NCBI RefSeq assembly: GCF_002095385.1 | Contig: NZ_MIPP01000027.1 | Coordinates: 1 to 47,664, forward strand | Length of the DNA: 47,664 nucleotides | Source: Pantoea eucrina | GTDB taxonomy: Bacteria > Pseudomonadota > Gammaproteobacteria > Enterobacterales > Enterobacteriaceae | Reading direction: 5' to 3' | Shown: positions 16,749 through 24,750 of the stretch, in pieces | Layout: the number at the start of each line of letters is the position of its first letter | Position numbering within the stretch: the first letter of the stretch is position 1 | Program-made: the position numbers and the translations under genes | The notes under the pieces: generated by a model | The model's database searches: none | What the model was told of the DNA's origin: nothing | What the model saw: the letters and a program-made list of their open reading frames with translations, nothing else

Positions 16749-17264
16749 ATGAATCAGGAATTAATCGAAACGGCAACTATTCTGGGCGATCTTCTGCTTG
16801 AAAGAAAACTGACTGTCACCACCGCAGAATCCTGTACTTCAGGCTGGGTCGGCTCTACCCTCGCGGCCGTCGGCCAGAGCAGCCAGTTTTACAGCAGCGG
16901 CTTTATTACTTATACCGATCAGGCGAAACATCGGGTGCTGAACGTCAGTGAAGAGACGCTGGCACGTGACAGCGCCGTCAGCGAAGCCGCCGTGCGTGAA
17001 ATGGCCGCAGGCGCAAAAACGCTTTCCGGCGACGATAGCAGCATTGCAGTGAGCGGTTATGCCGGACCAGATGGCGGCGAGGATGGTACACCAGCCGGCA
17101 CCGTCTGGTTTGCCTGGGGCCTGCCTGATGGCACTATTCAGACCTGTTGTCAGCGTTTTTCCGGCGAAAGCGAAGAGGTCGTCCGGCAGGCAACAAAATA
17201 TAGTCTTGAGCAGCTGACGGCACGACTCCAGGCTCTGCTCAGCCAGTCCGCCCCGGACAGCTGA
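16749..17264 (+). CDS. PncC/CinA-family amidohydrolase
   Basis: A 171-residue stand-alone CinA C-terminal domain protein. The family's enzymes (PncC) deamidate nicotinamide mononucleotide to nicotinate mononucleotide in NAD recycling. Key residues are visible: S31 in TAESCTSG, Y55 and K60 in FITYTDQAK, and SGYAGPDGGEDGTPAGTVWFAW at about residues 102-125. The usual glycine of the ISGIAGPxGG loop is replaced by Tyr in this copy. The active site otherwise looks intact, so activity is plausible. E. coli has an active form (YgaD/PncC) and an inactive paralogue (YdeJ), and orthology to one or the other is not decided here. SD is GGGA about seven bases upstream. Confidence 0.85.
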   Translation: MNQELIETATILGDLLLERKLTVTTAESCTSGWVGSTLAAVGQSSQFYSSGFITYTDQAKHRVLNVSEETLARDSAVSEAAVREMAAGAKTLSGDDSSIAVSGYAGPDGGEDGTPAGTVWFAWGLPDGTIQTCCQRFSGESEEVVRQATKYSLEQLTARLQALLSQSAPDS

Positions 17265-17366
17265 GTACGTTTTACCTGAACAGCCTGTGCGGTCTGCGAT
17301 TATCGGGTTGAATTCCGCTCCGTTCACCCGCACTCTTAAGCTTTCGACCTGACAGGAGTAAATGTA

Positions 17367-17903
17367 ATGGCAACCGAATATGCGATCGTTGCGGGCGGCT
17401 GTTTCTGGTGTACCGAAGCCGTTTTTAAAGATGTAATTGGTGTTGAATCGGTTGAAAGCGGCTATACCGGCGGGGAGCGCCCTGATCCGACTTATGAGCA
17501 GGTATGCAGCGGGGCAACCGGTCATGCTGAAGCTATCCGTATCGGGTTTGATCCGGCGCAGATAAGCTACGGCGATCTGCTGGATATTAGTTTTGCCACG
17601 CACGATCCTACCCAGCTTAATCGTCAGGGAAATGATATCGGAACGCAGTACCGCTCAGCGATTTTCCCTGCTAATGCTGAACAGGAAGCAGAAGCGATTG
17701 CAGCCATTGCGCGCGCGCAGGAAGATCATGATGTGCCGGTAGTGACAACCGTAGAACCGCTCAAAACCTGGTATCCGGCGGAAGCCTACCATCAGGACTA
17801 CTGGGAAGGTGCGGGTCAGCGCAACGGCTACTGCATGGCAGTCATCCCGCCTAAACTGCAGAAGCTGCGTAAAAGCTTCGCCAGTCGTGTGAAAACCGCT
17901 TAA
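17367..17903 (+). CDS. msrA: Peptide methionine-S-sulfoxide reductase MsrA
   Basis: Repairs oxidised methionine (S-sulfoxide) using thioredoxin. The 178-residue cytoplasmic protein carries the catalytic motif GGCFWCTE with C12 as nucleophile, and further family motifs GYTGG, YEQVCSGATGHAEA and YHQDYWEG. Possible resolving cysteines lie in YEQVCSG and RNGYCMAV. The protein is the short form, lacking the N-terminal extension of the 212-residue E. coli MsrA, so a second msrA elsewhere in the genome is likely. SD AGGAG is eight bases upstream. The context of peroxide and stress genes fits. Confidence 0.92.
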   Translation: MATEYAIVAGGCFWCTEAVFKDVIGVESVESGYTGGERPDPTYEQVCSGATGHAEAIRIGFDPAQISYGDLLDISFATHDPTQLNRQGNDIGTQYRSAIFPANAEQEAEAIAAIARAQEDHDVPVVTTVEPLKTWYPAEAYHQDYWEGAGQRNGYCMAVIPPKLQKLRKSFASRVKTA

Positions 17904-17925
17904 GTTCTGCATACCGTCTTATCTG

Positions 17926-17958
17926 CAGGCCATTATTCAGAGTGGCCTGTTATATTTT
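17926..17958 (+). terminator. Probable terminator after msrA
   Basis: Arms CAGGCCA (17926-17932) and TGGCCTG (17943-17949) with a ten-base loop, followed by TTATATTTT. The T-run is interrupted by A. Confidence 0.55.
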
Positions 17959-18007
17959 CCGCAACCGCGCCGCCATTATCCGTCATAATAGGCCCCTTTT
18001 CCGCTAA

Positions 18008-19645
18008 GTGAACGCCACCATGACGCCTTCAGTCCCTGCTACGCCGATGCGCCGGCGGACAATGAAACTTAATACGCTGGTCACGCTGATGCTGAGCGCC
18101 GTGATTGTCCTGGTGCTGTGTACCGTGCATATGTTCTATTTCTTTCAGATTGGTGCCTCTACCCGGTCACAGCTGGAAGATAAAGCGATGGCCGTCGCGC
18201 GTACGCTGGCCACATCGCCAGATGTTCAGCGAGCGCTGCTGCTCTCCCCCGCTGAAGCTCATCTGCAGCCGGTCGCAAAAGCGGTTGAGACCAGCAACAA
18301 TCTGCTTTTTATCACGATCACTAATATGGCGGGCATACGCTACTCCCATCGTAATCCGGAACTGGTTGGTCAGCATTTCATCGGCAACGATATTCAGCCT
18401 GCGCTGCGCGGTCAGGAAAATGTCTCTGTTAATCAGGGCTCCCTGGTTCGGGCACTGCGTGTTTTTACCCCGGTGTTCAATGCCCAGCATCAGCAGATTG
18501 GAGTGGTGGCTATCGGTATCTCACTGGATGCCGTCACCGATCAGATTAACCAGAGCCGCTGGATCATCCTCTGGACTATTCTGATCGGCGCGCTGGCGGG
18601 CGCGCTGGGTACGCTGATCCTGGTGCGCGTGCTGAAACGTATTCTGTTCGGGCTGGAACCTTATGAGATTTCTACCCTGTTTGAGCAGCGTCAGGCCATT
18701 CTCAATTCCGTCAAAGAGGGCGTGGTGGCGATGGACGATCGGCATGAAGTGACGCTGATCAATCAGGCTGCCTGCCATCTGCTGAGCGACGCAGCACAGA
18801 CGCAGCGCGCGCCTGATGAAAGCTGGCGCGCTGACACCACCGCCGTCGAACCGCAGCTGCGCAGCGTGCTGCAGAGCGGACGGGCGCGGCGCGATGAGGA
18901 GATTAACGTGAATGGCCGACTGCTGCTGACCAATACCGTTCCGGTACGCACGGCGGAGCGGATTATTGGCGCGGTCTGTACGTTCAGGGATAAAACTGAG
19001 ATCAGCCAGCTGATGCAGCGCTTAAGCGGCATGGTAAACTATGTCGACGCCCTGCGTGAACGCTCGCACGAGTTTATGAACAAGCTGCATGTGATCCTCG
19101 GCCTGCTGCATATGAAAAACTATGCGCAGGTTGAAGCGTATATCCTGAAAACCGCCAATAACTATCAGACAGAGATCGGCTTTTTGCTGGATAAGATCAA
19201 ATCCCCGGTGATTGCGGGGATCCTGTTAAGTAAAATCAATCGCGCCTCAGACTGCGGGCACCGGCTCACTATCAGCGACGCCAGCTACCTGCCAGACAGC
19301 GGCAGCGAAGCGCAGATGGCGGCGCTGATTACCGTAACCGGCAATCTGGTCGAGAACGCGCTTGATGCGCTGCGCGAGCAGACCGAAGGAGAGATCCACC
19401 TGATGCTCCATTATCAAAACGGCTGGCTGACCTGCGAAGTGAGCGACGACGGACCGGGCATTGATGCTGCGCATCTGGCGACCATTTTTGATAAAGGTTT
19501 CTCCACCAAAGGTGAGAACCGCGGAGTCGGACTGTTTCTGCTTAAGCAGCAGGTGGAAAGCCTTGGCGGCAGCGTCAGCGCAGAGTCTGAGCCCGGCGTA
19601 TTCACGCAATTTTTAGTCCAGCTACCCTGGGATAAAGGAAATTAA
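18008..19645 (+). CDS. dcuS: C4-dicarboxylate sensor histidine kinase DcuS
   Basis: Membrane sensor of external C4-dicarboxylates that phosphorylates DcuR. The 545-residue protein follows the E. coli order: transmembrane helix at about 22-45, periplasmic PAS domain, second helix at about 183-206, cytoplasmic PAS (SVKEGVVAMDDRHEVTLIN), and the kinase. Ligand-binding residues of the periplasmic PAS are kept: R111, H114, F124, R151 and F153, matching E. coli R107, H110, F120, R147 and F149. The phospho-acceptor is H354 in RERSHEFMNKLH. The N-box NLVENALDAL and the nucleotide loop DDGPGID are present. The start is uncertain: a GTG at 18008, an ATG at 18020 or an ATG at 18062, none with a good SD. 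The partner gene dcuR follows after 5 bp. Confidence 0.93.
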   Translation: MNATMTPSVPATPMRRRTMKLNTLVTLMLSAVIVLVLCTVHMFYFFQIGASTRSQLEDKAMAVARTLATSPDVQRALLLSPAEAHLQPVAKAVETSNNLLFITITNMAGIRYSHRNPELVGQHFIGNDIQPALRGQENVSVNQGSLVRALRVFTPVFNAQHQQIGVVAIGISLDAVTDQINQSRWIILWTILIGALAGALGTLILVRVLKRILFGLEPYEISTLFEQRQAILNSVKEGVVAMDDRHEVTLINQAACHLLSDAAQTQRAPDESWRADTTAVEPQLRSVLQSGRARRDEEINVNGRLLLTNTVPVRTAERIIGAVCTFRDKTEISQLMQRLSGMVNYVDALRERSHEFMNKLHVILGLLHMKNYAQVEAYILKTANNYQTEIGFLLDKIKSPVIAGILLSKINRASDCGHRLTISDASYLPDSGSEAQMAALITVTGNLVENALDALREQTEGEIHLMLHYQNGWLTCEVSDDGPGIDAAHLATIFDKGFSTKGENRGVGLFLLKQQVESLGGSVSAESEPGVFTQFLVQLPWDKGN

Positions 19646-19650
19646 ACCGC

Positions 19651-20373
19651 ATGATTAATGTTTTAGTGGTTGACGATGATGCCATGGTTGCCGAACTCAA
19701 CCGCAGTTTTATCGGTCAGGTACCCGGTTTTAACTGCTGTGGTACGGCGGCAACGCTGCAGCAGGCGCGCGATTTTTTATTCAATAGCGACACGCCGATC
19801 GATCTGCTGCTGCTGCTGGATATCTATATGCAGCAGGAGAATGGCCTGGATCTGCTGCCTGAGCTGCGAAAAGCGCAAAGCCCGACAGAAGTGATTATTA
19901 TCTCCTCTGCGGCTGATGCAGAAAATATCAAAACATCGCTGCACTACGGGGTGGTGGATTATCTTATTAAGCCGTTTCAGTTTCCGCGTTTTGAAGAGGC
20001 GCTGACCAGCTGGCAGCAGAAAAAATCGCTGATGGATAACCACCAGCACTATCAGCAATCTGACGTCGATCTGCTGATCCACGGCAATCCGGCAACGCAT
20101 CACGACAATAAGCGTCTGCCCAAAGGCCTGACGCCACAAACGCTGCGCACGCTCTGTCAGTGGATAGATGCGCACCCCGCACAGGAATTCTCGACCGATG
20201 AGCTGGCTGCAGAGGTGAATATTTCACGCGTCTCCTGCCGCAAATATCTCATCTGGCTGGCGCAGATCAATATTCTGTTTACCAGCATTCACTATGGCGC
20301 CACCGGACGTCCGGTCTATCGCTATCGTCTGCAGCCAGAATATCGCTCGCTGCTGCAGCAATATTGTCAGTAG
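19651..20373 (+). CDS. dcuR: C4-dicarboxylate response regulator DcuR
   Basis: Response regulator with an N-terminal receiver and a C-terminal DNA-binding domain (helix region STDELAAEVNISRVSCRKYL). It is very similar to E. coli DcuR from MINVLVVDDDAMVAELNRSF to the end. The length is 240 rather than 239 residues. The extra residue is a fifth leucine in the beta-3 strand, DLLLLLDIYM, just before the phospho-acceptor Asp. E. coli has DLILLDIYM. The extra codon lies in a run of five CTG triplets, which suggests slippage. Acidic DDD and the switch lysine (DYLIKPF) are present. The stop region overlaps the end of convergent apbE by 7 bp. It probably activates the reductase/transport genes beside it. 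Confidence 0.94.
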   Translation: MINVLVVDDDAMVAELNRSFIGQVPGFNCCGTAATLQQARDFLFNSDTPIDLLLLLDIYMQQENGLDLLPELRKAQSPTEVIIISSAADAENIKTSLHYGVVDYLIKPFQFPRFEEALTSWQQKKSLMDNHQHYQQSDVDLLIHGNPATHHDNKRLPKGLTPQTLRTLCQWIDAHPAQEFSTDELAAEVNISRVSCRKYLIWLAQINILFTSIHYGATGRPVYRYRLQPEYRSLLQQYCQ

Positions 20374-21332
20374 TGCAGTTTCCACGTGGTATCAGCTGGC
20401 CGGAATCGGTAGTGACGCGGTGAAGAGCAGACGATTTGCCGATCGCGGGTGACAAAAATGGCATCGATGTCGGACTGGCTGGCGAGCCAGTTCAGTCCCT
20501 GTTCTGTGCCCATGCCATACAGCAGCGTGGTATAGATGTCGCCATCCAGCGAGCGGTCACTTATCACCGTCACGCTTAACAGTTCATTATCCAGCGGATA
20601 GCCGGTACGCGGGTCAAAAATATGGTGCCAGCAGCGCCCCTGCTGTTCAAAGTAACGCTCATAGATCCCGGACGTGACGACTGATTTCTCCCGCACCTCG
20701 ATTACGCCGAGTAACGCGTTATCGTCAGCAAAGGGCTTTTTCAGCCCAATTTGCCACCCCTGCGGTTCATGCGGGGGCGCACCCAGCGTCTGCACGTTGC
20801 CGCCAAGATTGATCAGCGCCTGCGTCACTCCCTGCTGACGCAGCCACTGCTGCACCCGATCGGCAATATAGCCTTTGGCTATGGCACCGAGATCGATCTC
20901 CATACCGCGCTGCGGCAGATAAACCGACTGCGCCGCAGCGTCCAGCACGACCTGATGCGGGTTGGTAAGGGGCAACAGCGCGGTGATGTCAGCGGCAGCG
21001 GGCACGCTGTTGCCCTGAAAACCAATTTTCCAGCGCTTAACTATCGGACCAATGGCGAAGTTGAACGCGCTGTCCGGCAGCGTGCTGACCGTATGGGCCA
21101 CCTGAATCAGATTAAACACTGCGGGACTGACCGCCACCGGTCGCTCGCCAGCGGCATGGTTAATTGCCATGACCTCTGACTGCACCCGGTTGACGGTAAA
21201 CAGATTCTCCTGCTGTGCAATCAGGCGAAACACCTGCTGTGCCAGCGCGGCGTTATTTTCAAAGAGTTTCAGCAGCACAGGCGATCCCATCTGAACGGCT
21301 GAATAGCTGTAGACACCTGCCTCGTTAGCCAT
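20367..21332 (-). CDS. apbE: FAD:protein FMN transferase (ApbE family)
   Basis: ApbE attaches FMN covalently to a Thr/Ser of target proteins, using FAD as donor. The 321-residue protein shows the family motifs: FTVNRVQSEVMAINHAAG early, GAIAKGYIADRVQQWL and INLGGNVQTLG in the centre, and HHIFDPRTGYP and DGDIYTTLLYGMG for metal and FAD binding. No lipobox or clear signal peptide is seen with the start at 21332 (GAGG five bases upstream), so it is likely cytoplasmic, as expected if it modifies the neighbouring cytoplasmic reductase. It lies 48 bp downstream of that gene, with a strong stem-loop in the gap. Confidence 0.93.
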   Translation of the reverse strand: MANEAGVYSYSAVQMGSPVLLKLFENNAALAQQVFRLIAQQENLFTVNRVQSEVMAINHAAGERPVAVSPAVFNLIQVAHTVSTLPDSAFNFAIGPIVKRWKIGFQGNSVPAAADITALLPLTNPHQVVLDAAAQSVYLPQRGMEIDLGAIAKGYIADRVQQWLRQQGVTQALINLGGNVQTLGAPPHEPQGWQIGLKKPFADDNALLGVIEVREKSVVTSGIYERYFEQQGRCWHHIFDPRTGYPLDNELLSVTVISDRSLDGDIYTTLLYGMGTEQGLNWLASQSDIDAIFVTRDRQIVCSSPRHYRFRPADTTWKLHY

Positions 21333-21347
21333 AGTTGCCTCATTACT

Positions 21348-21375
21348 ACCGGTGCCCGCGCAGACGGGCACCGGT
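21348..21375 (-). other. Intercistronic stem-loop between fumarate reductase gene and apbE
   Basis: Perfect 11-bp arms ACCGGTGCCCG (21348-21358) and CGGGCACCGGT (21365-21375) with a six-base loop and no T-run. It lies after the stop of the upstream gene and 15 bases before the apbE ATG. It may lower apbE expression or protect the upstream mRNA end. The function is inferred. Confidence 0.7.
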
Positions 21376-21380
21376 GCAGG

Positions 21381-24161
21381 TTAATTACCTAAGGCGAGTT
21401 TAGCGGCGTTATGCCCCGCTTTGATACCAAAGATGATGATATCCGCTACGGCATTCCCGCCGATGCGGTTGGCGCCGTGAATACCGCCGACCACTTCCCC
21501 GGCAGCCCAGGCGCCGGTGATCGCCTGGTTCTGCGCATTCAGCACTGCGGTTTCCGTGTTGATGGTGACGCCACCCATGGTGTGATGAACGCCAGGCGCC
21601 ACGCGAATAGCGTAGTAAGGCCCCTGATTCAGCGGATGGCGCAGCGCCGTTTTACGGCCAAAATCTTCGTCATGCTGCTTAATCACACACTCATTGTAGC
21701 GACCCAGCGTACTCTGCAGTGATTCCTGGTCCATATTGAGCTTAACCGCCAGCTCGTGCGGCGTGGGTGCGCTGATGACAAATCCTTTGGCGATATATTC
21801 GTCAGCGGCTTTGTTATTACGGCGCACCTGCTCATCGAAGATGATCCAGGCACTTTTCTCCGGCAGCGCAATAATCTCCGCAGAGACTTTATCGCGCGTC
21901 TCCATTTCGTTATAGAAACGCTTGCCCGCCTGGCTTACCAGAATTGCCCCGCCGCCGCGCATCGCTTCTGAAATCAGATAGGAGGTGGTCTGTTCAACCG
22001 TGGGATGGATCTGAATCTCGCTCATATCAACCGTACCGGCGCCAATATGCTGCAGCATCGCGATGCCGCTGCCGGTGGCGCCGGCGTGGTTAGTCGTGAC
22101 AAAGCCATCCAGTTCCGGACGATATTTCACTACCATCTCCCGGTTGGCGCTGAAGCCGCCGGTGGCAACAATCACACTTTTTGCGTTGAGAATGCGGCTG
22201 TCGTTATACTCATCCACCACCTTAACCCCGGTTACCACGCCGTTTTCACACAGAATTTCAGCGACTGAGGTCTCAAGCAGCACCTCAATGTTGCGCTGGT
22301 TAACATTTTTCACCAGCCCGCTGATCAGGAAGCCCCCTACCGCTGAGCGATCTTCAGGCCGGTGCGTACGGTCAATGCTCATTCCACCTGTGATGGTAAT
22401 ATCGCTAAGCTCAATCTGCTTCGCTGCCAGCCACTCAATGGCTTCCGGCGCGCGTTCGACAAACTCATGCAGCAGCTGCGGATTATTTTTACCTTTACCG
22501 CCTTTCAGCGTCTCTTCATAAAACAGCGCTTTGCTGTCTTCAATGCCTTTCAGCCTCTGATAGCGCGTCTCGGCGGCGTTCATCCCCACTGACGCCTTAA
22601 TGGTATTTCCGCCAATGGTGGACATTTTTTCAATCAGAACCACGCGGGCGCCGTCGTCGTGCGCCTGAATAGGCGCCGCGAGACCTGCGCCGCCGGTGCC
22701 GATGACCACAACATCGTAATTGACCGGCGCGTTCGGGTTGCCCCCTTCCTCAATCACATACTCTTTGCTGGAGGTTGCCAGCGCACGCGATACCGCTTTT
22801 TTCAGCGCCTCGCTTTGCGTAGTGGCCCCGGTAACCGCATCGACGTGCGGACTGTTTGCAACCAGAATGCGCTCGCGCAGGCTTTCAAACGTACTGGTGA
22901 AGTCAACATCCAGCGCCGGATCCGGCACCAGTTCGATGTCGGTAATACGATCGGTATCCAGCGTGACGTTGATTTTCAGCTTCAGCGCTTCCGCCTCTAC
23001 CTTCGCCTGATACACACCGGCTTTATATTTGCGATGGCCGTCGCTGACGTCGCGGATCATGGCGTCCACCAGCGAGAAGCGCCAGAGCGGCTCCGGAATT
23101 GTCAGCTCCTCGCGTTTGGTACTGTCGATGTAGAGTTCAAGGTGCTCATTGTTAATAATGCGATCCGCCCAGTTGGGCCAGGCGATACAGGCTTTCCCGA
23201 CGGCAACCAGATCGAAGCCAGACTCCAGCGCCAGTTCGGCATCCTCTTTATTCACCACGCCGCCGACGCCAATAACCGGAATGCGGGCCAGCTGTGCTGA
23301 ACGCTGCGCAATGTATTTGGTAATCAGAGGCGTGGGGTCGCTGGTGTCAACAATGGAAGGACGCAGCAGCTGACCGACGGAGAAGTGCACGTAATCAAGG
23401 CCGCGCGCAGCGAGCTTCTCCAGCAGATAGAGGGTGTCATCCCAGCGAATACCGGGCACTTCAATCTCTTCCGGTGAAAAGCGATAGCCGATAATAAAGT
23501 CCGCGGCAGCAAAGCGATCGGCCATCTGATGCGTGATTTCCAGGACCTCCAGCGGAAAGCGCGCCCGGTTATCGCGACTGCCGCCCCATTTGTCACTGCG
23601 CTGGTTGGAGTTAGGCGAATAGAACTGCTGAATAAGATAGGTATTGGCACCGTGAATTTCCACGCCATCAAAACCCGCTTTGATGGCACGGTTCACCGCA
23701 TCACCAAACTTTTTGATCATGATATCAACTTCATCTGCGGTCAGCGCCTGCGGTGTGGTGGCCCCTTCGCGCGGCGCGGCGATGGCGCTGGGCGCGACAG
23801 GCGTTTTCCCGCCAATCAGCGCCGGCTCAACCATGCGGCCACCGTGGTAAATCTGCAGGATAGCTTTAGAACCCTGAGATTTGATCGCATGCGCTATTCT
23901 GGCCAGTCCCGGGATCTTATTGTCGCTGTCGATGGCGATGGCGCCAGGAAATGCCGGACCACGATTATCGATAAACGCACACTCTACGATGACGGTGCCG
24001 ATTGTGCCGGCACGCACCCGATAGTAGTCAACCAGATCGCTGGTGACGCCACCGTCGTAATAGCCGGTACAGGTTGTCATGGGTGCCATCACCAGACGAT
24101 TTTTCAGCACGGCACCTTTAGGCAAGGTAAGGGGTTTTAGCAGCGGGGTAAGCGTGTTCAT
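21381..24161 (-). CDS. Cytoplasmic NADH:fumarate reductase, OYE-FMN_bind-FAD three-domain fusion
   Basis: A 926-residue soluble protein. Residues 1-350 form an Old-Yellow-Enzyme-like NADH:flavin oxidoreductase TIM barrel (MAPMTTCTGYYDGG, QIYHGGRM, GVEIHGANTYLIQQFYSP). About 375-465 is an FMN_bind domain with the flavinylation motif DAVTGAT, whose T447 should receive FMN from ApbE. About 480-926 is a fumarate-reductase flavoprotein domain: FAD loop VVVIGTGGAGLAAPIQ, EIQIHPT, HTMGGVTIN and the terminal GANRIGGNAV. The same domain order is known for the cytoplasmic NADH-dependent fumarate reductase of Klebsiella pneumoniae. There is no signal peptide. Expected activity is fumarate + NADH to succinate, regenerating NAD+. 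FNR boxes upstream and dcuSR nearby suggest anaerobic, C4-dicarboxylate-dependent expression. A related acid such as urocanate or acrylate as substrate cannot be excluded. Confidence 0.9.
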   Translation of the reverse strand: MNTLTPLLKPLTLPKGAVLKNRLVMAPMTTCTGYYDGGVTSDLVDYYRVRAGTIGTVIVECAFIDNRGPAFPGAIAIDSDNKIPGLARIAHAIKSQGSKAILQIYHGGRMVEPALIGGKTPVAPSAIAAPREGATTPQALTADEVDIMIKKFGDAVNRAIKAGFDGVEIHGANTYLIQQFYSPNSNQRSDKWGGSRDNRARFPLEVLEITHQMADRFAAADFIIGYRFSPEEIEVPGIRWDDTLYLLEKLAARGLDYVHFSVGQLLRPSIVDTSDPTPLITKYIAQRSAQLARIPVIGVGGVVNKEDAELALESGFDLVAVGKACIAWPNWADRIINNEHLELYIDSTKREELTIPEPLWRFSLVDAMIRDVSDGHRKYKAGVYQAKVEAEALKLKINVTLDTDRITDIELVPDPALDVDFTSTFESLRERILVANSPHVDAVTGATTQSEALKKAVSRALATSSKEYVIEEGGNPNAPVNYDVVVIGTGGAGLAAPIQAHDDGARVVLIEKMSTIGGNTIKASVGMNAAETRYQRLKGIEDSKALFYEETLKGGKGKNNPQLLHEFVERAPEAIEWLAAKQIELSDITITGGMSIDRTHRPEDRSAVGGFLISGLVKNVNQRNIEVLLETSVAEILCENGVVTGVKVVDEYNDSRILNAKSVIVATGGFSANREMVVKYRPELDGFVTTNHAGATGSGIAMLQHIGAGTVDMSEIQIHPTVEQTTSYLISEAMRGGGAILVSQAGKRFYNEMETRDKVSAEIIALPEKSAWIIFDEQVRRNNKAADEYIAKGFVISAPTPHELAVKLNMDQESLQSTLGRYNECVIKQHDEDFGRKTALRHPLNQGPYYAIRVAPGVHHTMGGVTINTETAVLNAQNQAITGAWAAGEVVGGIHGANRIGGNAVADIIIFGIKAGHNAAKLALGN

Positions 24162-24368
24162 GATAAGCGACTCCGAAAATCAAAAATGAAATTCAATTCC
24201 TGGCAGTGTGACCGGTTAAATAATTAAAGTGGTCCGACTTCATGCTGTAAATATAACATTTAATTTAGTTACATAACTTATATCATTAGTTATATAAAAT
24301 ACCGATAAGGAAAGCCTATTTTCAGCAAGGAGGGAGCGTAACGCGTTCCGCTAAGTTTCGTTCAAAAC

Positions 24369-24382
24369 TTGATTAAAATCAA
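24369..24382. promoter_or_regulatory. FNR-type box upstream of the fumarate reductase gene
   Basis: TTGAT, four bases, ATCAA is the exact FNR consensus. The centre is about 214 bp upstream of the reductase ATG (minus strand). A looser copy, TTGAT with six bases then ATCAA, follows near 24420-24435. Confidence 0.65.
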
Positions 24383-24555
24383 AGTTAAATCAAAAAATGA
24401 AAATAAACTATATATTTCATTGATTTAAAAATCAAACGCCTGCCAGATATTGGAAAGAAATCGCTTCACATCCTGCATTAGATCGTGAGGCAAGCCCTGA
24501 ATAAGCGTCATAACACACTGAAAATAACGCAGATAAAAATAAGCGCTCTATTTTA

Positions 24556-24569
24556 TTGATCTGGATCAA
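24556..24569. promoter_or_regulatory. FNR-type box upstream of the dicarboxylate carrier gene
   Basis: A second exact TTGAT-N4-ATCAA. For the plus-strand carrier gene, a class II position (-41.5) would put the transcript start near 24604, with a weak TCATAG-like -10 at about 24593. The whole 24162-24750 region is AT-rich and divergent, with no other gene. Confidence 0.65.
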
Positions 24570-24750
24570 AATAGGTATTTTAATTAATCGCATCATAGCA
24601 ACATAAATTAGATAATTCGCGAAACAAAATTGCTTTCTGCTTTAACACAAGCGTCATGAACTTCCTGTATCGATGCCGCAAAATGGATCATCCAGGTATA
24701 AAGGCACCCGGTACTGATATCGCATTCTTCTCAACGTGCAGACAAAAACT

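Noticed and set aside
16839..17603. Minus-strand frame of 254 codons across pncC and msrA
   Set aside because: It runs antisense through two well-identified genes and has no ribosome binding site.
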